A stretch of DNA of 64,000 nt from Ruegeria arenilitoris (GTDB taxonomy: Bacteria; Pseudomonadota; Alphaproteobacteria; Rhodobacterales; Rhodobacteraceae), in assembly GCF_013032445.1 (NCBI RefSeq), contig NZ_WQCA01000002.1:310001-374000 (forward strand). The letters are read 5' to 3'. Position numbers and translations under genes: made by a program. This document shows positions 34,632-44,762 of the stretch, in pieces (positions within the stretch are counted from its first letter, which is position 1; every line of letters starts with the position of its first letter). The notes below the pieces were generated by a model. The model was not told the DNA's origin and made no database searches. It worked only from the letters and a program-made list of their open reading frames with translations.

Positions 34632-35126
34632 ATCGGCAAGAAAGCTGGCTCAAACAATCAAACACATGACCTGCGAGGGCAAAGGGCAAGAACCTCAGCA
34701 ATCGTGATCCCAAATGCCAGGCAGCAAGTTTGTTCACGTTCTGATCTTAAGAACCACCGTCAGAAGAGCGAATTCGCAAGCTTATGCTCCAAATTCGCAC
34801 TCTTATGGTTCATTCACAATTGAAAAAAGTGGTGAGCCGTGCAGGATTCGAACCTGCGACCCACTGATTAAAAGTCAGTTGCTCTACCAACTGAGCTAAC
34901 GGCCCACTCTTTTGTTTGGATCTTGTCGATCCGTGGCGCTCTCTAAGGCATTTTCCCGACCGGGTGCAAGTCCTTATTTTACGCCTCGTTTCGCCTTAAC
35001 TTAACTTGTTTCCAGCGTCCCGATAGGCGGCCTAATTAGGCAGGTGGCGCGGGGGGGTCAACCCCTTTTTTCAGGAATCTTCACCGCAGGGTGGATTCCT
35101 TTCCAACGCAGGGTTATATGCGCGCC
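34632..35126. other. Spacer holding tRNA-Lys and the dapF promoter
   Basis: Apart from the tRNA at 34830-34905 no gene is seen. The stretch 34906-35126 contains a GC-rich block (GCGCGGGGGGGTCAACCCC near 35047-35065) and leads into dapF. Confidence 0.6.
34830..34905 (-). tRNA. tRNA-Lys (anticodon TTT)
   Basis: A 76-base cloverleaf on the minus strand with encoded CCA. The acceptor ends pair GGGCCGT with ACGGCTC, the T arm reads GCAGGTTCGAATCCTGC and the anticodon loop is CTTTTAA, giving TTT. A T-run follows the 3' end. Confidence 0.96.
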
Positions 35127-35960
35127 ATGCAACGAATACTGACCTCCGGTTTGCCCTTCATGAAAATGCATGGGCTGGGCAATGACTTTGTCATTGTCGA
35201 TGCGCGCGCGCAAAGCGTTGAGATTACACCCGCCCTGGCGCGGGGAATCGGACATCGGCAGTTCGGTGTCGGATTCGATCAGCTGGCCGTGATCAAAAAC
35301 GGCGAATCGGATGCCCATCTGGTGTTCTACAATGCCGACGGATCGACTTCGGCCGCCTGTGGGAATGCCACACGCTGTATTGCGCGTTTCCTGATGGAGG
35401 AAACCGGCAAATCCAAGCTGACGCTGACCACCGAACGCGGCACCCTGTATGCACGCGATGCAGGCGAGGGGCTGACCTCGGTCAACATGGGCGCGCCGCA
35501 ACTCGACTGGAAAGCAATCCCGCTGGCCGAAGAGGTCGACACGCTGGAACTACCGATCGAGGGCGGACCGACTGCCACCGGGATGGGCAATCCGCATTGC
35601 ACCTTCTTTGTTGAGGACGCCGAGGCCATCCCGCTCACAGAATTCGGTGCGCGCTACGAATACCACCCGCTGTACCCCGAGCGCACGAACGTGCAGGTGG
35701 CGCAGGTTATCGGCCCTGACCATATCCGCATGCGGGTGTGGGAACGCGGCGTAGGCATCACGCTGGCTTCGGGATCGTCTTCCTGTGCAACCGCCGTTGC
35801 CGCCGCACGGCGGGGCCTGACCGGGCGTAAGGTCCAGATCGACCTAGACGGCGGCACCATCTGGATCGACTGGCGCGAGGATGGCGTCTGGATGACCGGG
35901 CCCACGTGTCACGTATTCTCGGGCACCCTGACACCCGAGTTTCTGAGGACGTTGGGATGA
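35127..35960 (+). CDS. dapF: Diaminopimelate epimerase DapF
   Basis: DapF (277 residues) turns LL-diaminopimelate into the meso form for lysine and peptidoglycan. It shows FMKMHGLGNDFVIVDARA, the first catalytic Cys in SAACGNATRC, and the second Cys in GSSSCATAVAAARR. The loop LASGSSSCA differs from the more common CGTGACA form but keeps the Cys. The start is uncertain (ATG at 35091, 35118, 35127 or 35160 are in frame); 35127 is chosen. It overlaps mtaB by four bases (ATGA at 35957), so the pair is an operon, as in many Rhodobacterales. Confidence 0.93.
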   Translation: MQRILTSGLPFMKMHGLGNDFVIVDARAQSVEITPALARGIGHRQFGVGFDQLAVIKNGESDAHLVFYNADGSTSAACGNATRCIARFLMEETGKSKLTLTTERGTLYARDAGEGLTSVNMGAPQLDWKAIPLAEEVDTLELPIEGGPTATGMGNPHCTFFVEDAEAIPLTEFGARYEYHPLYPERTNVQVAQVIGPDHIRMRVWERGVGITLASGSSSCATAVAAARRGLTGRKVQIDLDGGTIWIDWREDGVWMTGPTCHVFSGTLTPEFLRTLG

Positions 35961-37213
35961 GTGCACCCAAATTCACCACGCTGGGTTGCCGCCTGAACGC
36001 CTATGAAACCGAGGCGATGAAAGAACTGTCGCAACAGGCCGGCCTGACCGATGCGGTTGTGGTGAATACCTGCGCTGTCACGGCCGAGGCGGTGCGCAAG
36101 GCGCGGCAGGAGATTCGTAAACTGCGGCGCGAAAACCCCAACGCAAGGCTGATCGTGACAGGATGTGCGGCTCAGACCGAGCCCGAAACATTCTCACGGA
36201 TGGACGAAGTCGATGCTGTCATCGGTAACACCGAGAAAATGCAGCCCGACACCTGGAAAGGGATGGCGGCGGATTTCATCGGCCAGACCGAAGCGGTGCA
36301 GGTCGACGACATCATGTCGGTCACCGAAACCGCCGGTCATCTGATCGACGGGTTCGGAACCCGCTCACGCGCTTATGTGCAGGTCCAGAACGGCTGCGAT
36401 CACCGTTGCACCTTCTGCATCATTCCTTACGGCCGCGGCAACTCTCGCAGTGTCCCAGCGGGCGTGGTGGTGGACCAGATCAAGAGGCTGGTGGATAGAG
36501 GCTATAACGAAGTTGTTCTGACCGGCGTTGACCTGACCTCGTGGGGTGCAGACCTGCCCGCAAAGCCCAAGCTGGGCGATCTGGTCATGCGCATCCTGAA
36601 ACTGGTGCCCGACCTGCCGCGCCTGCGGATCAGCTCGATCGACTCGATCGAAGTGGATGAAAACCTGATGCAGGCCATCGCGACCGAGCCGCGCCTGATG
36701 CCGCATCTACACCTGTCGCTGCAACACGGGGACGACCTGATCCTGAAACGGATGAAACGCCGCCACCTGCGCGATGATGCCATCCGTTTCACTCAAGAGG
36801 CCCGCAAATTGCGCCCCGAGATGACCTTTGGCGCCGACATCATCGCGGGTTTTCCGACCGAATCCGAGGCGCATTTCGAGAACTCTCTGAAGCTGGTCAC
36901 CGACTGCGATCTGACCTGGCTGCACGTCTTCCCCTATTCCAAACGCGAAGGCACCCCAGCAGCCCGGATACCGCAGCAGATCAACGGCACCATCATCAAG
37001 GACCGCGCCGCCCGTCTGCGTGCCGCGGGTGAAGCTCAGATCGCTAAACACCTGAGAGCCCAAGTTGGCGAAACCCATCACATCCTGATGGAAAACCCGC
37101 ATATGGGCCGCACCGAACAATTCACCGAGGTTACGTTCAGCGCCCCTCAAACCGAAGGGCAGATCGTCTCGGCCAGAATTTCCGGTCATACGAACACCCA
37201 ACTGACTGCCTGA
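35957..37213 (+). CDS. mtaB: tRNA t6A37 methylthiotransferase MtaB
   Basis: MtaB (418 residues) adds a methylthio group to t6A37 of tRNAs reading ANN codons, using two 4Fe-4S clusters. The N-terminal UPF0004 domain has cysteines 11, 39 and 70 (LGCRLN, NTCAV, GCAAQ). The radical-SAM motif CDHRCTFC is at residues 147-154. A C-terminal TRAM-type segment follows (VGETHHILMENPHMG). The ATG overlaps the dapF stop as ATGA. MtaB, rather than MiaB or RimO, is supported by the short N-terminus and the CRLNAYE sequence. Confidence 0.93.
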   Translation: MSAPKFTTLGCRLNAYETEAMKELSQQAGLTDAVVVNTCAVTAEAVRKARQEIRKLRRENPNARLIVTGCAAQTEPETFSRMDEVDAVIGNTEKMQPDTWKGMAADFIGQTEAVQVDDIMSVTETAGHLIDGFGTRSRAYVQVQNGCDHRCTFCIIPYGRGNSRSVPAGVVVDQIKRLVDRGYNEVVLTGVDLTSWGADLPAKPKLGDLVMRILKLVPDLPRLRISSIDSIEVDENLMQAIATEPRLMPHLHLSLQHGDDLILKRMKRRHLRDDAIRFTQEARKLRPEMTFGADIIAGFPTESEAHFENSLKLVTDCDLTWLHVFPYSKREGTPAARIPQQINGTIIKDRAARLRAAGEAQIAKHLRAQVGETHHILMENPHMGRTEQFTEVTFSAPQTEGQIVSARISGHTNTQLTA

Positions 37214-37225
37214 GCGGGACCTTGC

Positions 37226-37639
37226 TCAACTGGTGACAGCTGATACAGCGGCGGTGTCGTAGAATTCCTCGTATTCGCAGACCAATCCGTCGCGAAACCG
37301 GCAGATGATTACAATCGGTGTTTCCACCCTCTTGCCGGACGCCTTGTGCGTCCAGGCGCATTCACCGATCCCGACAACTCGATCATCCTGTGCGATAGTG
37401 TCTTTCAAAGTCCAGTGTTCCATTTCGAACGCGGCTGTCAGGTCTTCTAGATATTCCCGCATCTCAGCCCTGCCATCGCGCGAGCAACTGAAATCCAACC
37501 CGTACTTTCCCCGGCCCAGCGAGCGCATACACAGATCCTCGGTTGTGTACTTTTCCCACATCCCCACGTCCGAGGCCTTACAGTCGTTCCATTCCTCAAA
37601 AGCCTTCCACATCTTTTTGACATTGTTCTGCGTGTCCAT
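37226..37639 (-). CDS. SnoaL/NTF2-like protein
   Basis: A 137-residue protein from ATG 37639 (MDTQNNVKKMWKAFEEWN). It has an NTF2-type plan: DCKASDVGMWEKYTTEDLCMR, REYLEDLTAAFEMEHWTLKD, then VGIGECAWTHKASGKRV and VIICRFRDGLVCEYEEFYD. It is unrelated in position to the five NTF2-like genes at 19.6-21.9 kb. No operon partner is visible; mtaB ends just before its stop on the opposite strand. No function can be assigned. Confidence 0.75.
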   Translation of the reverse strand: MDTQNNVKKMWKAFEEWNDCKASDVGMWEKYTTEDLCMRSLGRGKYGLDFSCSRDGRAEMREYLEDLTAAFEMEHWTLKDTIAQDDRVVGIGECAWTHKASGKRVETPIVIICRFRDGLVCEYEEFYDTAAVSAVTS

Positions 37640-37727
37640 AACCCGCTCTCCCAAATGAATTGCGCTAAAAATACATGCCCTCAAAGCATTCAGGGCGGGG
37701 TGAGTATAGCATCCTGAAACTCACAAA

Positions 37728-37759
37728 CAAAAAAAGGCCCGGCGCAAAGCACCGGGCCT
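37728..37759 (-). terminator. Rho-independent terminator of petABC
   Basis: On the minus strand a stem of AGGCCCGG and CCGGGCCT (plus-strand 37735-37742 and 37752-37759) is followed by a T-run (plus-strand A-run at 37728-37735). It lies just after the petC stop. Confidence 0.85.
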
Positions 37760-37783
37760 CTATGAATTCATGGGAAAAAGCGA

Positions 37784-38569
37784 TCAGGCGGTCTTTTTGC
37801 CCTTCACGGCTGCCCAAAGGCGCTTGTTGACAAGGTACAGCAGCACCGACAGCAGCGACAGGAAGATGACGCCGACGAAGCCCGAGTATTTGCGCTCCAT
37901 CATCTTCGGCTCGGCCGTCCACATCAGGAAGGCAGCGATATCCTCGGACATGGCTTCAACTGTGGCCGGGTGACCATCGGTGAACTCAACCTGATCTTCG
38001 GCCAGCGGCGGTGCCATCGAAATCCAGCCGCCGGGGAAGGCGGTGTTTTCGTAAAGAACCGTACCGGCTTCTTCTTTTTCATGGCCGGTATAGCCATCCA
38101 GCAACGAGGCGATGTATTCCGCGCCACCCATACCTTTGAAGAACTGGTTGATACCCAGACCGTACGGGCCGTGGAACCCGGCGCGGGCCTTGGCCATCAG
38201 GCTCAGGTCCGGTGCGCCGACGCCGTCATTGGCCGGGAAGTGATCGGTCGGGATCGCCGGGCGGAAATCGTCCAGCTCAGGATCGAACACTTCGAAGTTG
38301 CCCGCCGCATAGGCGATGACTTCTTCTTCCGAATAGCCCAGATCTTCCAGCGTCCGCAGGGGTACGTATTTCAGACCGTGGCAGGCCGCGCAAACCTCGG
38401 TATAGACCTGAAGGCCACGCTGCAGCTGGTTCTTGTCCCAAGTGCCGAAGGGGCCTTCGAAGGAGAAGCTGAAGTCCTCGATATGCTGCTCGCCACCACC
38501 TGCTGCGAAAGACGCAGCAGGAGCAAGGGCCAGAGCAAACGCGGCACCGATTGCAAGTTTCTTGAACAT
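37784..38569 (-). CDS. petC: Cytochrome c1 (bc1 complex)
   Basis: A 261-residue haem protein of the quinol:cytochrome c oxidoreductase. It has a signal peptide (residues 1-22), the haem-binding CAACH at residues 60-64, the later methionine-containing [10 protein letters not shown] and a C-terminal membrane anchor ([18 protein letters not shown], then [12 protein letters not shown]). It passes electrons from the Rieske protein to soluble cytochrome c in the periplasm. It is the last gene of the petA-petB-petC operon, 17 bases after petB. Confidence 0.97.
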   Translation of the reverse strand: MFKKLAIGAAFALALAPAASFAAGGGEQHIEDFSFSFEGPFGTWDKNQLQRGLQVYTEVCAACHGLKYVPLRTLEDLGYSEEEVIAYAAGNFEVFDPELDDFRPAIPTDHFPANDGVGAPDLSLMAKARAGFHGPYGLGINQFFKGMGGAEYIASLLDGYTGHEKEEAGTVLYENTAFPGGWISMAPPLAEDQVEFTDGHPATVEAMSEDIAAFLMWTAEPKMMERKYSGFVGVIFLSLLSVLLYLVNKRLWAAVKGKKTA

Positions 38570-38586
38570 GATTCCGGTCCCTCTTC

Positions 38587-39918
38587 TTACTCGGCCGGCG
38601 TGGCGTCGGCGTCAGCCTTGCCATAATGCGCGTTGAAGTCTTCTTCGATGGTCTCGGGCTGGGCCAAAGGCTTCTCGATCACACCGAGGATCGGCAGGAT
38701 CACGAAGAAATAGGCGAACCAGTAGGCGGACGCGATCAGCGAGAAAGTCGCGTAGGGCTCTTCCGCGGGCATCGCACCCAGCCACATCAGGGCAAAGAAG
38801 TCGATGACCAGCAGGTAGAACCACCATTTGAACATCGGACGGTACTTGCCCGAACGCACGCTCGAGGTGTCCAGCCAGGGCGCAAGGGCCATGGCCAGGA
38901 TCGCACCGAACATAGCGATCACACCAAAGAACTTGGCGTCGACGATGCCACCGGTGATGAAGCTGGCGAACTGAACAACCCAAACTTCACCGGTGAAGGC
39001 ACGCAGGATCGCGTAGAACGGCAGGAAGTACCATTCGGGCACGATGTGTGCAGGCGTAACCAGCGGGTTGGCTTCGATGTAGTTGTCCGGGTGGCCCAGA
39101 TAGTTCGGCATGAAGCCGACAACCGCCCAGAACACGACCAGGATCACGGCCAGTGCGAACAGGTCCTTGATCACGAAGTAGGGCCAGAACGGCAGGGTGT
39201 CTTTCTCGGCCTCGGCCTTTGAGCCGCGACGCACATCCACACCCGTGGGGTTGTTGTTGCCGGTGGTGTGGAAGGCCCAGATGTGCACGATTACCAGCGC
39301 CGCAATAACGAACGGCAGCAGGTAGTGCAGCGAGAAGAAGCGGTTCAGCGTGGCGTTGTCCACCGCGGGTCCGCCCAGCAACCAGGTCTGGATCGCTTCA
39401 CCCACAAACGGGATCGCGCCAAACAGGCCGGTGATCACGGTCGCACCCCAGAAGGACATCTGACCCCAGGGCAGAACATAACCCATGAACGCGGTGCCCA
39501 TCATCATCAGGTAAATGAGCATACCAACGATCCACGTGATCTCACGCGGGGCTTTGTACGAGCCGTAGAACAGGCCACGGAAGATGTGGATGTAAACCGC
39601 GACAAAGAACAGCGACGCGCCGTTCATGTGCAGATAGCGCAGCATATAGCCGCCATTCACGTTGCGCATGATGTGCTCGATGCTGGCAAAGGCCAGATCA
39701 ACATGCGGGGTGTAGTGCATCACCAGAACGATACCGGTGACGATTTGCAACGCTAGGCAGAACGCTAGGACGATGCCCCAGATCCACCACCAGTTCAGGT
39801 TCTTGGGGGTGGGGATCATGATGGTGTCGTAGATCAGGCCGACAATCGGCAGGCGGCTGTTCAGCCACTTTTCGCCGTTTGTCTTCGGCTCGTAATGATC
39901 GTGGGGAATTCCGGACAT
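38587..39918 (-). CDS. petB: Cytochrome b (bc1 complex)
   Basis: A 443-residue integral membrane subunit with the two-haem core and quinol sites. It has [20 protein letters not shown] near the N-terminus, the Qo motif [13 protein letters not shown] and helix His such as in [19 protein letters not shown]. The ATG at 39918 ([19 protein letters not shown]) is preferred over the upstream in-frame codon at 39966, which lies in petA. Middle gene of the petABC operon. Confidence 0.97.
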   Translation of the reverse strand: MSGIPHDHYEPKTNGEKWLNSRLPIVGLIYDTIMIPTPKNLNWWWIWGIVLAFCLALQIVTGIVLVMHYTPHVDLAFASIEHIMRNVNGGYMLRYLHMNGASLFFVAVYIHIFRGLFYGSYKAPREITWIVGMLIYLMMMGTAFMGYVLPWGQMSFWGATVITGLFGAIPFVGEAIQTWLLGGPAVDNATLNRFFSLHYLLPFVIAALVIVHIWAFHTTGNNNPTGVDVRRGSKAEAEKDTLPFWPYFVIKDLFALAVILVVFWAVVGFMPNYLGHPDNYIEANPLVTPAHIVPEWYFLPFYAILRAFTGEVWVVQFASFITGGIVDAKFFGVIAMFGAILAMALAPWLDTSSVRSGKYRPMFKWWFYLLVIDFFALMWLGAMPAEEPYATFSLIASAYWFAYFFVILPILGVIEKPLAQPETIEEDFNAHYGKADADATPAE

Positions 39919-39932
39919 AAGTTGGGTCTCCC

Positions 39933-40517
39933 TTAGCCGAGCTTGATGGTGCTGTTGTCCACCCATTCAGCGGGCGGGACGGGCAGGTTTTCAGGCGCGG
40001 GGCCTTTACGAATACGTCCGGCTAGATCGTAGTGCGATCCGTGGCAGGGGCAAAACCAGCCACCAAAATCACCGGCATCGCCCAAAGGCACACAGCCCAG
40101 GTGGGTACACACGCCCATCTGAACGATCCATGCGCCCGCTCCTTCGCCTTCAGGCGATGGCATTACGCGGTTGGCATCGGTCGCCGGAGCGTCCGCATTC
40201 AGGTTGAAGTTGCGCGCCAGCGGGTCAGGCAGGGCGCCAACGCCTTCGGCATCCTGTTCCTGCGCTTTCTGGATCTCTGCACCGGTGCGGTGACGGATGA
40301 ACACGGGTTTGCCCAGCCATTTCACGGTCAGCTGCGTACCCGGCTCAACGCCGCTCACGTCCACGCGGATTGAGGACAGCGCCTGAACGTCTGCCGATGG
40401 GTTCATTTGGTTGATCAGGGGCCATACGGCTGCACCCGTCGCAACGACACCTGCGCCGCCAGCGACGTAGTAGAGGAAATCTCTGCGGGTGCCTTCGTTG
40501 TCTTCTGCGTGGGACAC
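39933..40517 (-). CDS. petA: Rieske iron-sulfur protein of the bc1 complex
   Basis: A 194-residue subunit with an N-terminal twin-arginine type sequence ([14 protein letters not shown]) and membrane anchor. The 2Fe-2S ligands are in CTHLGC and CPCHGS. It moves electrons from quinol to cytochrome c1. The likely start is GTG at 40517 ([14 protein letters not shown]) with a GGAG ribosome site; the ATG at 40556 is in frame but lies further upstream. It is the first gene of petABC, transcribed leftward. Confidence 0.96.
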   Translation of the reverse strand: MSHAEDNEGTRRDFLYYVAGGAGVVATGAAVWPLINQMNPSADVQALSSIRVDVSGVEPGTQLTVKWLGKPVFIRHRTGAEIQKAQEQDAEGVGALPDPLARNFNLNADAPATDANRVMPSPEGEGAGAWIVQMGVCTHLGCVPLGDAGDFGGWFCPCHGSHYDLAGRIRKGPAPENLPVPPAEWVDNSTIKLG

Positions 40518-41001
40518 GAGGTTTTCTCCGATTCCGGCGCCCGCGGTTGCGGGCAAACATGCATCAGCACCGCATCAAAGCGGCGTCTCATCGCGGCTAT
40601 CTAGCCGGGAGAAATCGGTTCGTCCAGCGGTCATAGGCGCGCACTACGCCGCATCTGGGCATTCATGTCACAACGAAGGGGTGATTTTTCAAGTTTTGGA
40701 CAGGTTTAAGCGGGGAAATCCGCCGATCACTGGAAGCCGGGGCCAATGTGATTCGCGTCAGATGCGCCGCGCCGGGAAAACCCCGCCTGGCCCGTTTCCA
40801 TCTGACCGGCGATGTCGGATCTGCAAGATTCTGACCCAGTTTCGCCACGCAAATTTCACCTTTCTGGAAATCTGTGACCGCGAAAAAACTGAGTTAAAAA
40901 TAGATATTTTATAGGGGCTTACCCGGGTCTGATTTCGATTGCACTTTTAACGGGAATCTACGAAGGGCCGGATAAATCCCAACCTCAGCAGGACGTTTTC
41001 C
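40518..41001. other. Divergent spacer between petA and the cytochrome c gene
   Basis: About 480 bases, presumably with both promoters. The part near 40885-40925 is AT-rich (TTAAAAATAGATATTTTATA). No regulator site is evident by eye and no gene is seen. Confidence 0.55.
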
Positions 41002-41448
41002 ATGCCAAAACTCATTCCAACTGCGTTGTCTCTTACAATTGCCCTAGCGTCACATGCCGCAGCCGCCGGCGACCCGGCCAAAGGCGAAAAACTCTATAAC
41101 CGCTGCTCTTCCTGTCATGCGATCATTAAAGATGGCGAGGTTCTCGTCAAAGGCGGCATCACCGGGCCGAATCTCTTTGGTGTTGTCGGCCGCGTCGCCG
41201 GAGCCGAGAATGACTACCGCTACGGTAGCGAGCGTCTGCCCGTCGGCATGTTCACCGATGACATGATCCGCGCCGGCGAAGAGGGTCTGGTCTGGACCCA
41301 GGAAAACATCGCCGCCTATTCGCAGGATCCGATCGGTTTCATTCGGGAATATCTGAATGACGAGACCGCGCGCCCGAACATGAGCGTGAAGCTGAAAAAA
41401 GGCGCCGACGACATCGCCGCCTATCTCGCCACCTTCAGCGCCCCTTGA
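41002..41448 (+). CDS. Class I cytochrome c
   Basis: A 148-residue periplasmic cytochrome with a signal peptide (residues 1-22, cut near AAAG) and one haem motif CSSCH (residues 35-39). The C-terminal methionine ligand is in TARPNMSVKL. It lies opposite the bc1 operon and could be the electron acceptor of that complex. Spacing and length fit cytochrome c2/c552-type proteins, but the subclass is uncertain. Confidence 0.85.
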   Translation: MPKLIPTALSLTIALASHAAAAGDPAKGEKLYNRCSSCHAIIKDGEVLVKGGITGPNLFGVVGRVAGAENDYRYGSERLPVGMFTDDMIRAGEEGLVWTQENIAAYSQDPIGFIREYLNDETARPNMSVKLKKGADDIAAYLATFSAP

Positions 41449-41454
41449 CCCACC

Positions 41455-41487
41455 ATGCGCTGGCCCTGCACGTCACGGCCAGCGCAT
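41455..41487. terminator. Bidirectional hairpin between the cytochrome c and GST genes
   Basis: ATGCGCTGGCC (41455-41465) and GGCCAGCGCAT (41477-41487) are perfect inverted copies with an 11-base loop. The position between two convergent genes suggests a terminator for both, though T-runs are weak. Confidence 0.6.
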
Positions 41488-41498
41488 CTGAATCAGGG

Positions 41499-42107
41499 TC
41501 AGCCCTCGGGGCGGGTCGTTACCATGCTGGGCCGTTCGTTGAACGCGGCAAACCATTCACTCAGCGCGTCGTTGCCCTTACGCCAGTTCCGCGCATCGTG
41601 GCGCAGGTCCAGATAGCCCAGCGCACAAGCCACAGCCACCTGCCCCATATCCAGCGGCCCCGACAGATGCGCCATCCAGCGCTGGTTCAGCGCGGCACAG
41701 GCCCGTTCGATCTTGCCCCATTGCGCATCCAGCCATGTGTCCCATTGTTTGTCTTCAGGACGCAGGCGTGCCTCGTAGGCCATCCCCACCGCCGAATCCA
41801 GAATGCCATCGGCCAACGCCTCCAACGTCAGCACGTCCCACCGTCCGGCCCCTTCGGGATACATCCCCGCCTTGGCACGTGCGTCCAGAAAGGCGCAGAT
41901 CACCCGACTGTCAAAAAGGGTCGGGCCATCCGGCCGCTCCAGCGCGGGAATGCGCCTCAGCGGCACCTTGCCCTGCAGCTCGTCCGCAGGAGCCAGCGGA
42001 GTGGTGGCGACGTTCAGCACCTCGACATCCTCAAGCTGGCCGGTTTCGTGCAGCAAAACCATAACCTTGCGGACATAGGGCGAAGTTGGACTGTGATAGA
42101 GTTTCAT
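41499..42107 (-). CDS. Glutathione S-transferase family protein
   Basis: A 202-residue GST. The N-terminal thioredoxin-like domain begins MKLYHSPTSPYVRKVMVLL and has PLRRIPALERPDG followed by LFDSRVICAFLDA; the helical C-terminal domain carries GQVAVACALGYLDLR. Thiol-conjugating or disulfide-reducing roles are possible; the substrate is unknown. It is convergent with the cytochrome c gene and its promoter is near 42110-42220. Confidence 0.88.
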   Translation of the reverse strand: MKLYHSPTSPYVRKVMVLLHETGQLEDVEVLNVATTPLAPADELQGKVPLRRIPALERPDGPTLFDSRVICAFLDARAKAGMYPEGAGRWDVLTLEALADGILDSAVGMAYEARLRPEDKQWDTWLDAQWGKIERACAALNQRWMAHLSGPLDMGQVAVACALGYLDLRHDARNWRKGNDALSEWFAAFNERPSMVTTRPEG

Positions 42108-42223
42108 TCACGCGCTCCTTGGTTGCTGCGACCTTACAGGACGACCATGAAAACAAAACCCGTCAATTGGGCGGGACGCAAAGCCTCTTGCAGAAGTGAA
42201 CGCACCTTGGCACATTCCACCCC

Positions 42224-42361
42224 GTTCTCAGGGCGGGGTGGAATTCCCCACCGGCGGTATGCGGGCTAGACCCGTAAGCCCGCGAGCGGCCCCATGCCGG
42301 GGTGTCAGCAGATCTGGTGAGAGGCCAGAGCCGACGGTTAAAGTCCGGATGAAAGAGAACG
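42224..42361 (+). promoter_or_regulatory. FMN riboswitch (RFN element)
   Basis: The outer stem pairs CGTTCTC (42224-42230) with GAGAACG (42355-42361). Conserved RFN features are present: CAGGGCGGGGTGGAATTCCC, CACCGGCGGTATG, and the late GGTGAGAGGCCAGAGCCGACG, GTTAAAGTCCGGATG. FMN binding would reduce expression of the riboflavin gene 73 bases downstream. Confidence 0.93.
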
Positions 42362-42433
42362 TGCAGCGTGCCGGTGATGCGGCGCGCCTGCCCGTGATCG
42401 CCTTGGGTGACGTGTCTGTTACGAAAGGAGATC

Positions 42434-42877
42434 ATGATGACACACACCCGCTATGCTTTTATCAAAGCCAACTGGCATTCCGATATCGTGGACCGCGCGC
42501 TTGACGGTTTTCTGGAGCTTATCCCCACCGAGCAAGTCGATGTCTTCGACGTCCCTGGCGCGTTCGAGATGCCGTTGCTGGCCCGCGATCTGGCCCAGAC
42601 CGGCCAATACGCTGCCGTCGCCTGTGCCGCCTTTGTGGTGGATGGCGGCATCTACCGGCACGACTTCGTGGCGCAAGCCGTGGTTGATGGCCTGATGCGC
42701 GCCGGAATGGATACCGGAGTTCCGGTCCTGTCGGTGTCGCTGACCCCGCATCAATATCAGGAAACCGACCACCATAACACCATCTACCGCGCGCATTTCG
42801 TGGAAAAGGGGCGCGAGGCCGCGCAGGCCGCCCTGAAAATCACCGAAACTCGCGCCACGCTGACCCGTGCGGCTTAA
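42434..42877 (+). CDS. ribH: 6,7-dimethyl-8-ribityllumazine synthase (RibH2-like)
   Basis: A 147-residue lumazine synthase, the next-to-last step of riboflavin synthesis. It has the phosphate-binding region GAFEMPLLARDL and the YRHDFVAQAVVDGLM stretch typical of the RibH2 (decameric) type of alphaproteobacteria rather than RibH1. Start ATG 42434 or 42437 follows an AAAGGAG site. No other rib gene is beside it, so it is a single-gene operon under the FMN riboswitch. It could be a dedicated second copy of the enzyme. Confidence 0.9.
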   Translation: MMTHTRYAFIKANWHSDIVDRALDGFLELIPTEQVDVFDVPGAFEMPLLARDLAQTGQYAAVACAAFVVDGGIYRHDFVAQAVVDGLMRAGMDTGVPVLSVSLTPHQYQETDHHNTIYRAHFVEKGREAAQAALKITETRATLTRAA

Positions 42878-42885
42878 CTACAACT

Positions 42886-42909
42886 GGTTGGGGCGCCCCT
42901 GCCCCAACC
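42886..42909 (+). terminator. Hairpin after ribH
   Basis: GGTTGGGGC (42886-42894) and GCCCCAACC (42901-42909) form a perfect 9-bp stem with a 6-base loop. No T-run follows, so termination is only probable. Confidence 0.55.
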
Positions 42910-42971
42910 GCAAATCCGCTTGAGGCCCCGGGCCTTGCCCGCTAATCACAACCCTCAAAGGAGCACGCCCC

Positions 42972-44072
42972 ATGTCGATGAACAGCTTTGGACACCTCTT
43001 CCGCGTCACCACCTGGGGTGAAAGCCACGGGCCCGCCTTGGGTGCAACCGTTGACGGCTGCCCGCCGGGTGTGGAAATCAACGAGGCGATGATCCAGCAC
43101 TGGCTGGACAAGCGCAAACCGGGGCAGAACAAGTTCACCACCCAACGGCGCGAGCCCGATCAGGTGAAAATCCTCTCCGGCGTATTCGAAGGTCAGACCA
43201 CTGGCACGCCCGTGCAGCTGATGATCGAGAACACCGATCAGCGATCGAAAGACTACGGCGATATCATGGACAAGTTCCGCCCGGGCCACGCCGATATCAC
43301 CTATTGGCAGAAATACGGCATCCGCGATTATCGCGGCGGTGGGCGCAGCTCGGCCCGCGAAACCGCGTCGCGGGTGGCGGCAGGTGGCTTGGCGCGCGAG
43401 GCGATCAAACAGATCGCACCGAACGTGCAGATCACTGGCTATATGACCCAGATTGGCCCCCACAAGATCGATCGCGCCAATTTCGACTGGTCCCAGATCG
43501 AACAGAACCCGTTTTGGACACCCGACGCGCAGGCAGCCGAAGACTGGGCGACCTATCTGGATGATTTGCGCAAATCCGGCAACTCAGTCGGTGCGGTGGT
43601 CGAAGTTGTGGCCCGCGGCGTCCCAGCCGGGCTCGGCGCACCGGTTTATGCCAAGTTAGACACTGATCTGGCCGCTGCAATGATGTCGATCAACGCCGTC
43701 AAAGGCGTTGAAATCGGTGAGGGCATGGCCGTTGCTGAACTGACCGGTGAAGCCAACGCGGATGAGATTTTCATGGGTCAGAATGGCCCGCAATACAGCT
43801 CGAACCACGCGGGCGGCATTCTGGGCGGCATCTCGACCGGACAGGACGTTGTGGTGCGGTTTGCAGTGAAGCCGACCTCGTCGATCCTGACTACCCGCAA
43901 GACGATTACCAAGTCCGGTGAGGAAACCGAGATCATCACCAAAGGCCGCCATGACCCATGCGTCGGTATCCGCGCGGTACCGGTGGGTGAGGCGATGATG
44001 GCCTGCGTGATCCTCGACCACCTGCTGCTGCACCGCGGCCAGATCGGAGAGAACCGTGGACGGATCGGCTGA
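42972..44072 (+). CDS. aroC: Chorismate synthase AroC
   Basis: AroC (366 residues) converts 5-enolpyruvylshikimate-3-phosphate to chorismate with reduced FMN. Marks are [25 protein letters not shown], the [18 protein letters not shown] motif and [11 protein letters not shown]. Length is normal. A GGAGCACG site precedes the ATG. The HD gene starts 17 bases before its stop, an overlap that suggests co-transcription. Confidence 0.97.
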   Translation: MSMNSFGHLFRVTTWGESHGPALGATVDGCPPGVEINEAMIQHWLDKRKPGQNKFTTQRREPDQVKILSGVFEGQTTGTPVQLMIENTDQRSKDYGDIMDKFRPGHADITYWQKYGIRDYRGGGRSSARETASRVAAGGLAREAIKQIAPNVQITGYMTQIGPHKIDRANFDWSQIEQNPFWTPDAQAAEDWATYLDDLRKSGNSVGAVVEVVARGVPAGLGAPVYAKLDTDLAAAMMSINAVKGVEIGEGMAVAELTGEANADEIFMGQNGPQYSSNHAGGILGGISTGQDVVVRFAVKPTSSILTTRKTITKSGEETEIITKGRHDPCVGIRAVPVGEAMMACVILDHLLLHRGQIGENRGRIG

Positions 44073-44730
44073 TCTGCGCTCCCGCCTGCGAGCGGTGGTC
44101 GCGCAGCGGATGGAAACCGATCCGGCGCACGATCTGGCCCATCTGGACCGGGTCTGGGTCAATGCTCAGAACATCGCCGATGAGGCGACGGACCGGTCCG
44201 TTTTGCTGGCCGCCTGCTATTTGCATGATCTGGTCAACCTGCCGAAAGACGACCCCGAACGTCATCTGGCCTCGCGCAAGTCGGCGCAGAAATCAGAGCC
44301 TATTCTGCGGGAACTGGGCTACAACGAGACCCAGATCAGCGCGATTCAGCACGCTATCGAGGCGCATAGTTTTTCGGCCAATATCACGCCTGAAACGCCC
44401 GAGGCCTGCATTCTGCGCGACGCAGACCGGCTGGATGCACTTGGGGCCATCGGGGTTGCTCGGAACTTCTCCGTCTCGGGCGCATTGGGGCGGACGCTTT
44501 ATGATGCGGCCGATCCTTTTGCTGCAAACCGGCCGCTGGACGATCTTGCCTTTTCGATCGACCACTGGAAGGTCAAGCTGTTGGCTCTGCCCGATGACAT
44601 GCTGACCGAAGGCGGCGCGGACTTGGCACGGCGACGAACCCAACGGATGATCCGGTTTCTGGAAGAGTTTGCCGACGAGATCGGTCATCCCCTGCCCGCC
44701 GACTGGTCAAATTCCCGCACCGGACATTGA
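44056..44730 (+). CDS. HD-domain phosphohydrolase
   Basis: A 224-residue protein of the HD superfamily (YedJ-like). It has the metal ligands in [12 protein letters not shown] in AACYLHDLV, and DRL in [11 protein letters not shown]. The start is GTG at 44056, inside the end of aroC. Such enzymes act on phosphate esters or nucleotides; the substrate is unknown. It may be translated together with aroC. Confidence 0.85.
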   Translation: MDGSADLRSRLRAVVAQRMETDPAHDLAHLDRVWVNAQNIADEATDRSVLLAACYLHDLVNLPKDDPERHLASRKSAQKSEPILRELGYNETQISAIQHAIEAHSFSANITPETPEACILRDADRLDALGAIGVARNFSVSGALGRTLYDAADPFAANRPLDDLAFSIDHWKVKLLALPDDMLTEGGADLARRRTQRMIRFLEEFADEIGHPLPADWSNSRTGH

Positions 44731-44762
44731 TCTTTGACAGCCAAAGGCGCAGGGTCGCGCCG

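Noticed and set aside
24400-34905. tRNA-Lys as attachment site for the defence-like block
   Set aside because: The only match to the tRNA 3' end at the left side is an 8-base GTGAGCCG near 24448; too short to be convincing, and no integrase is present.
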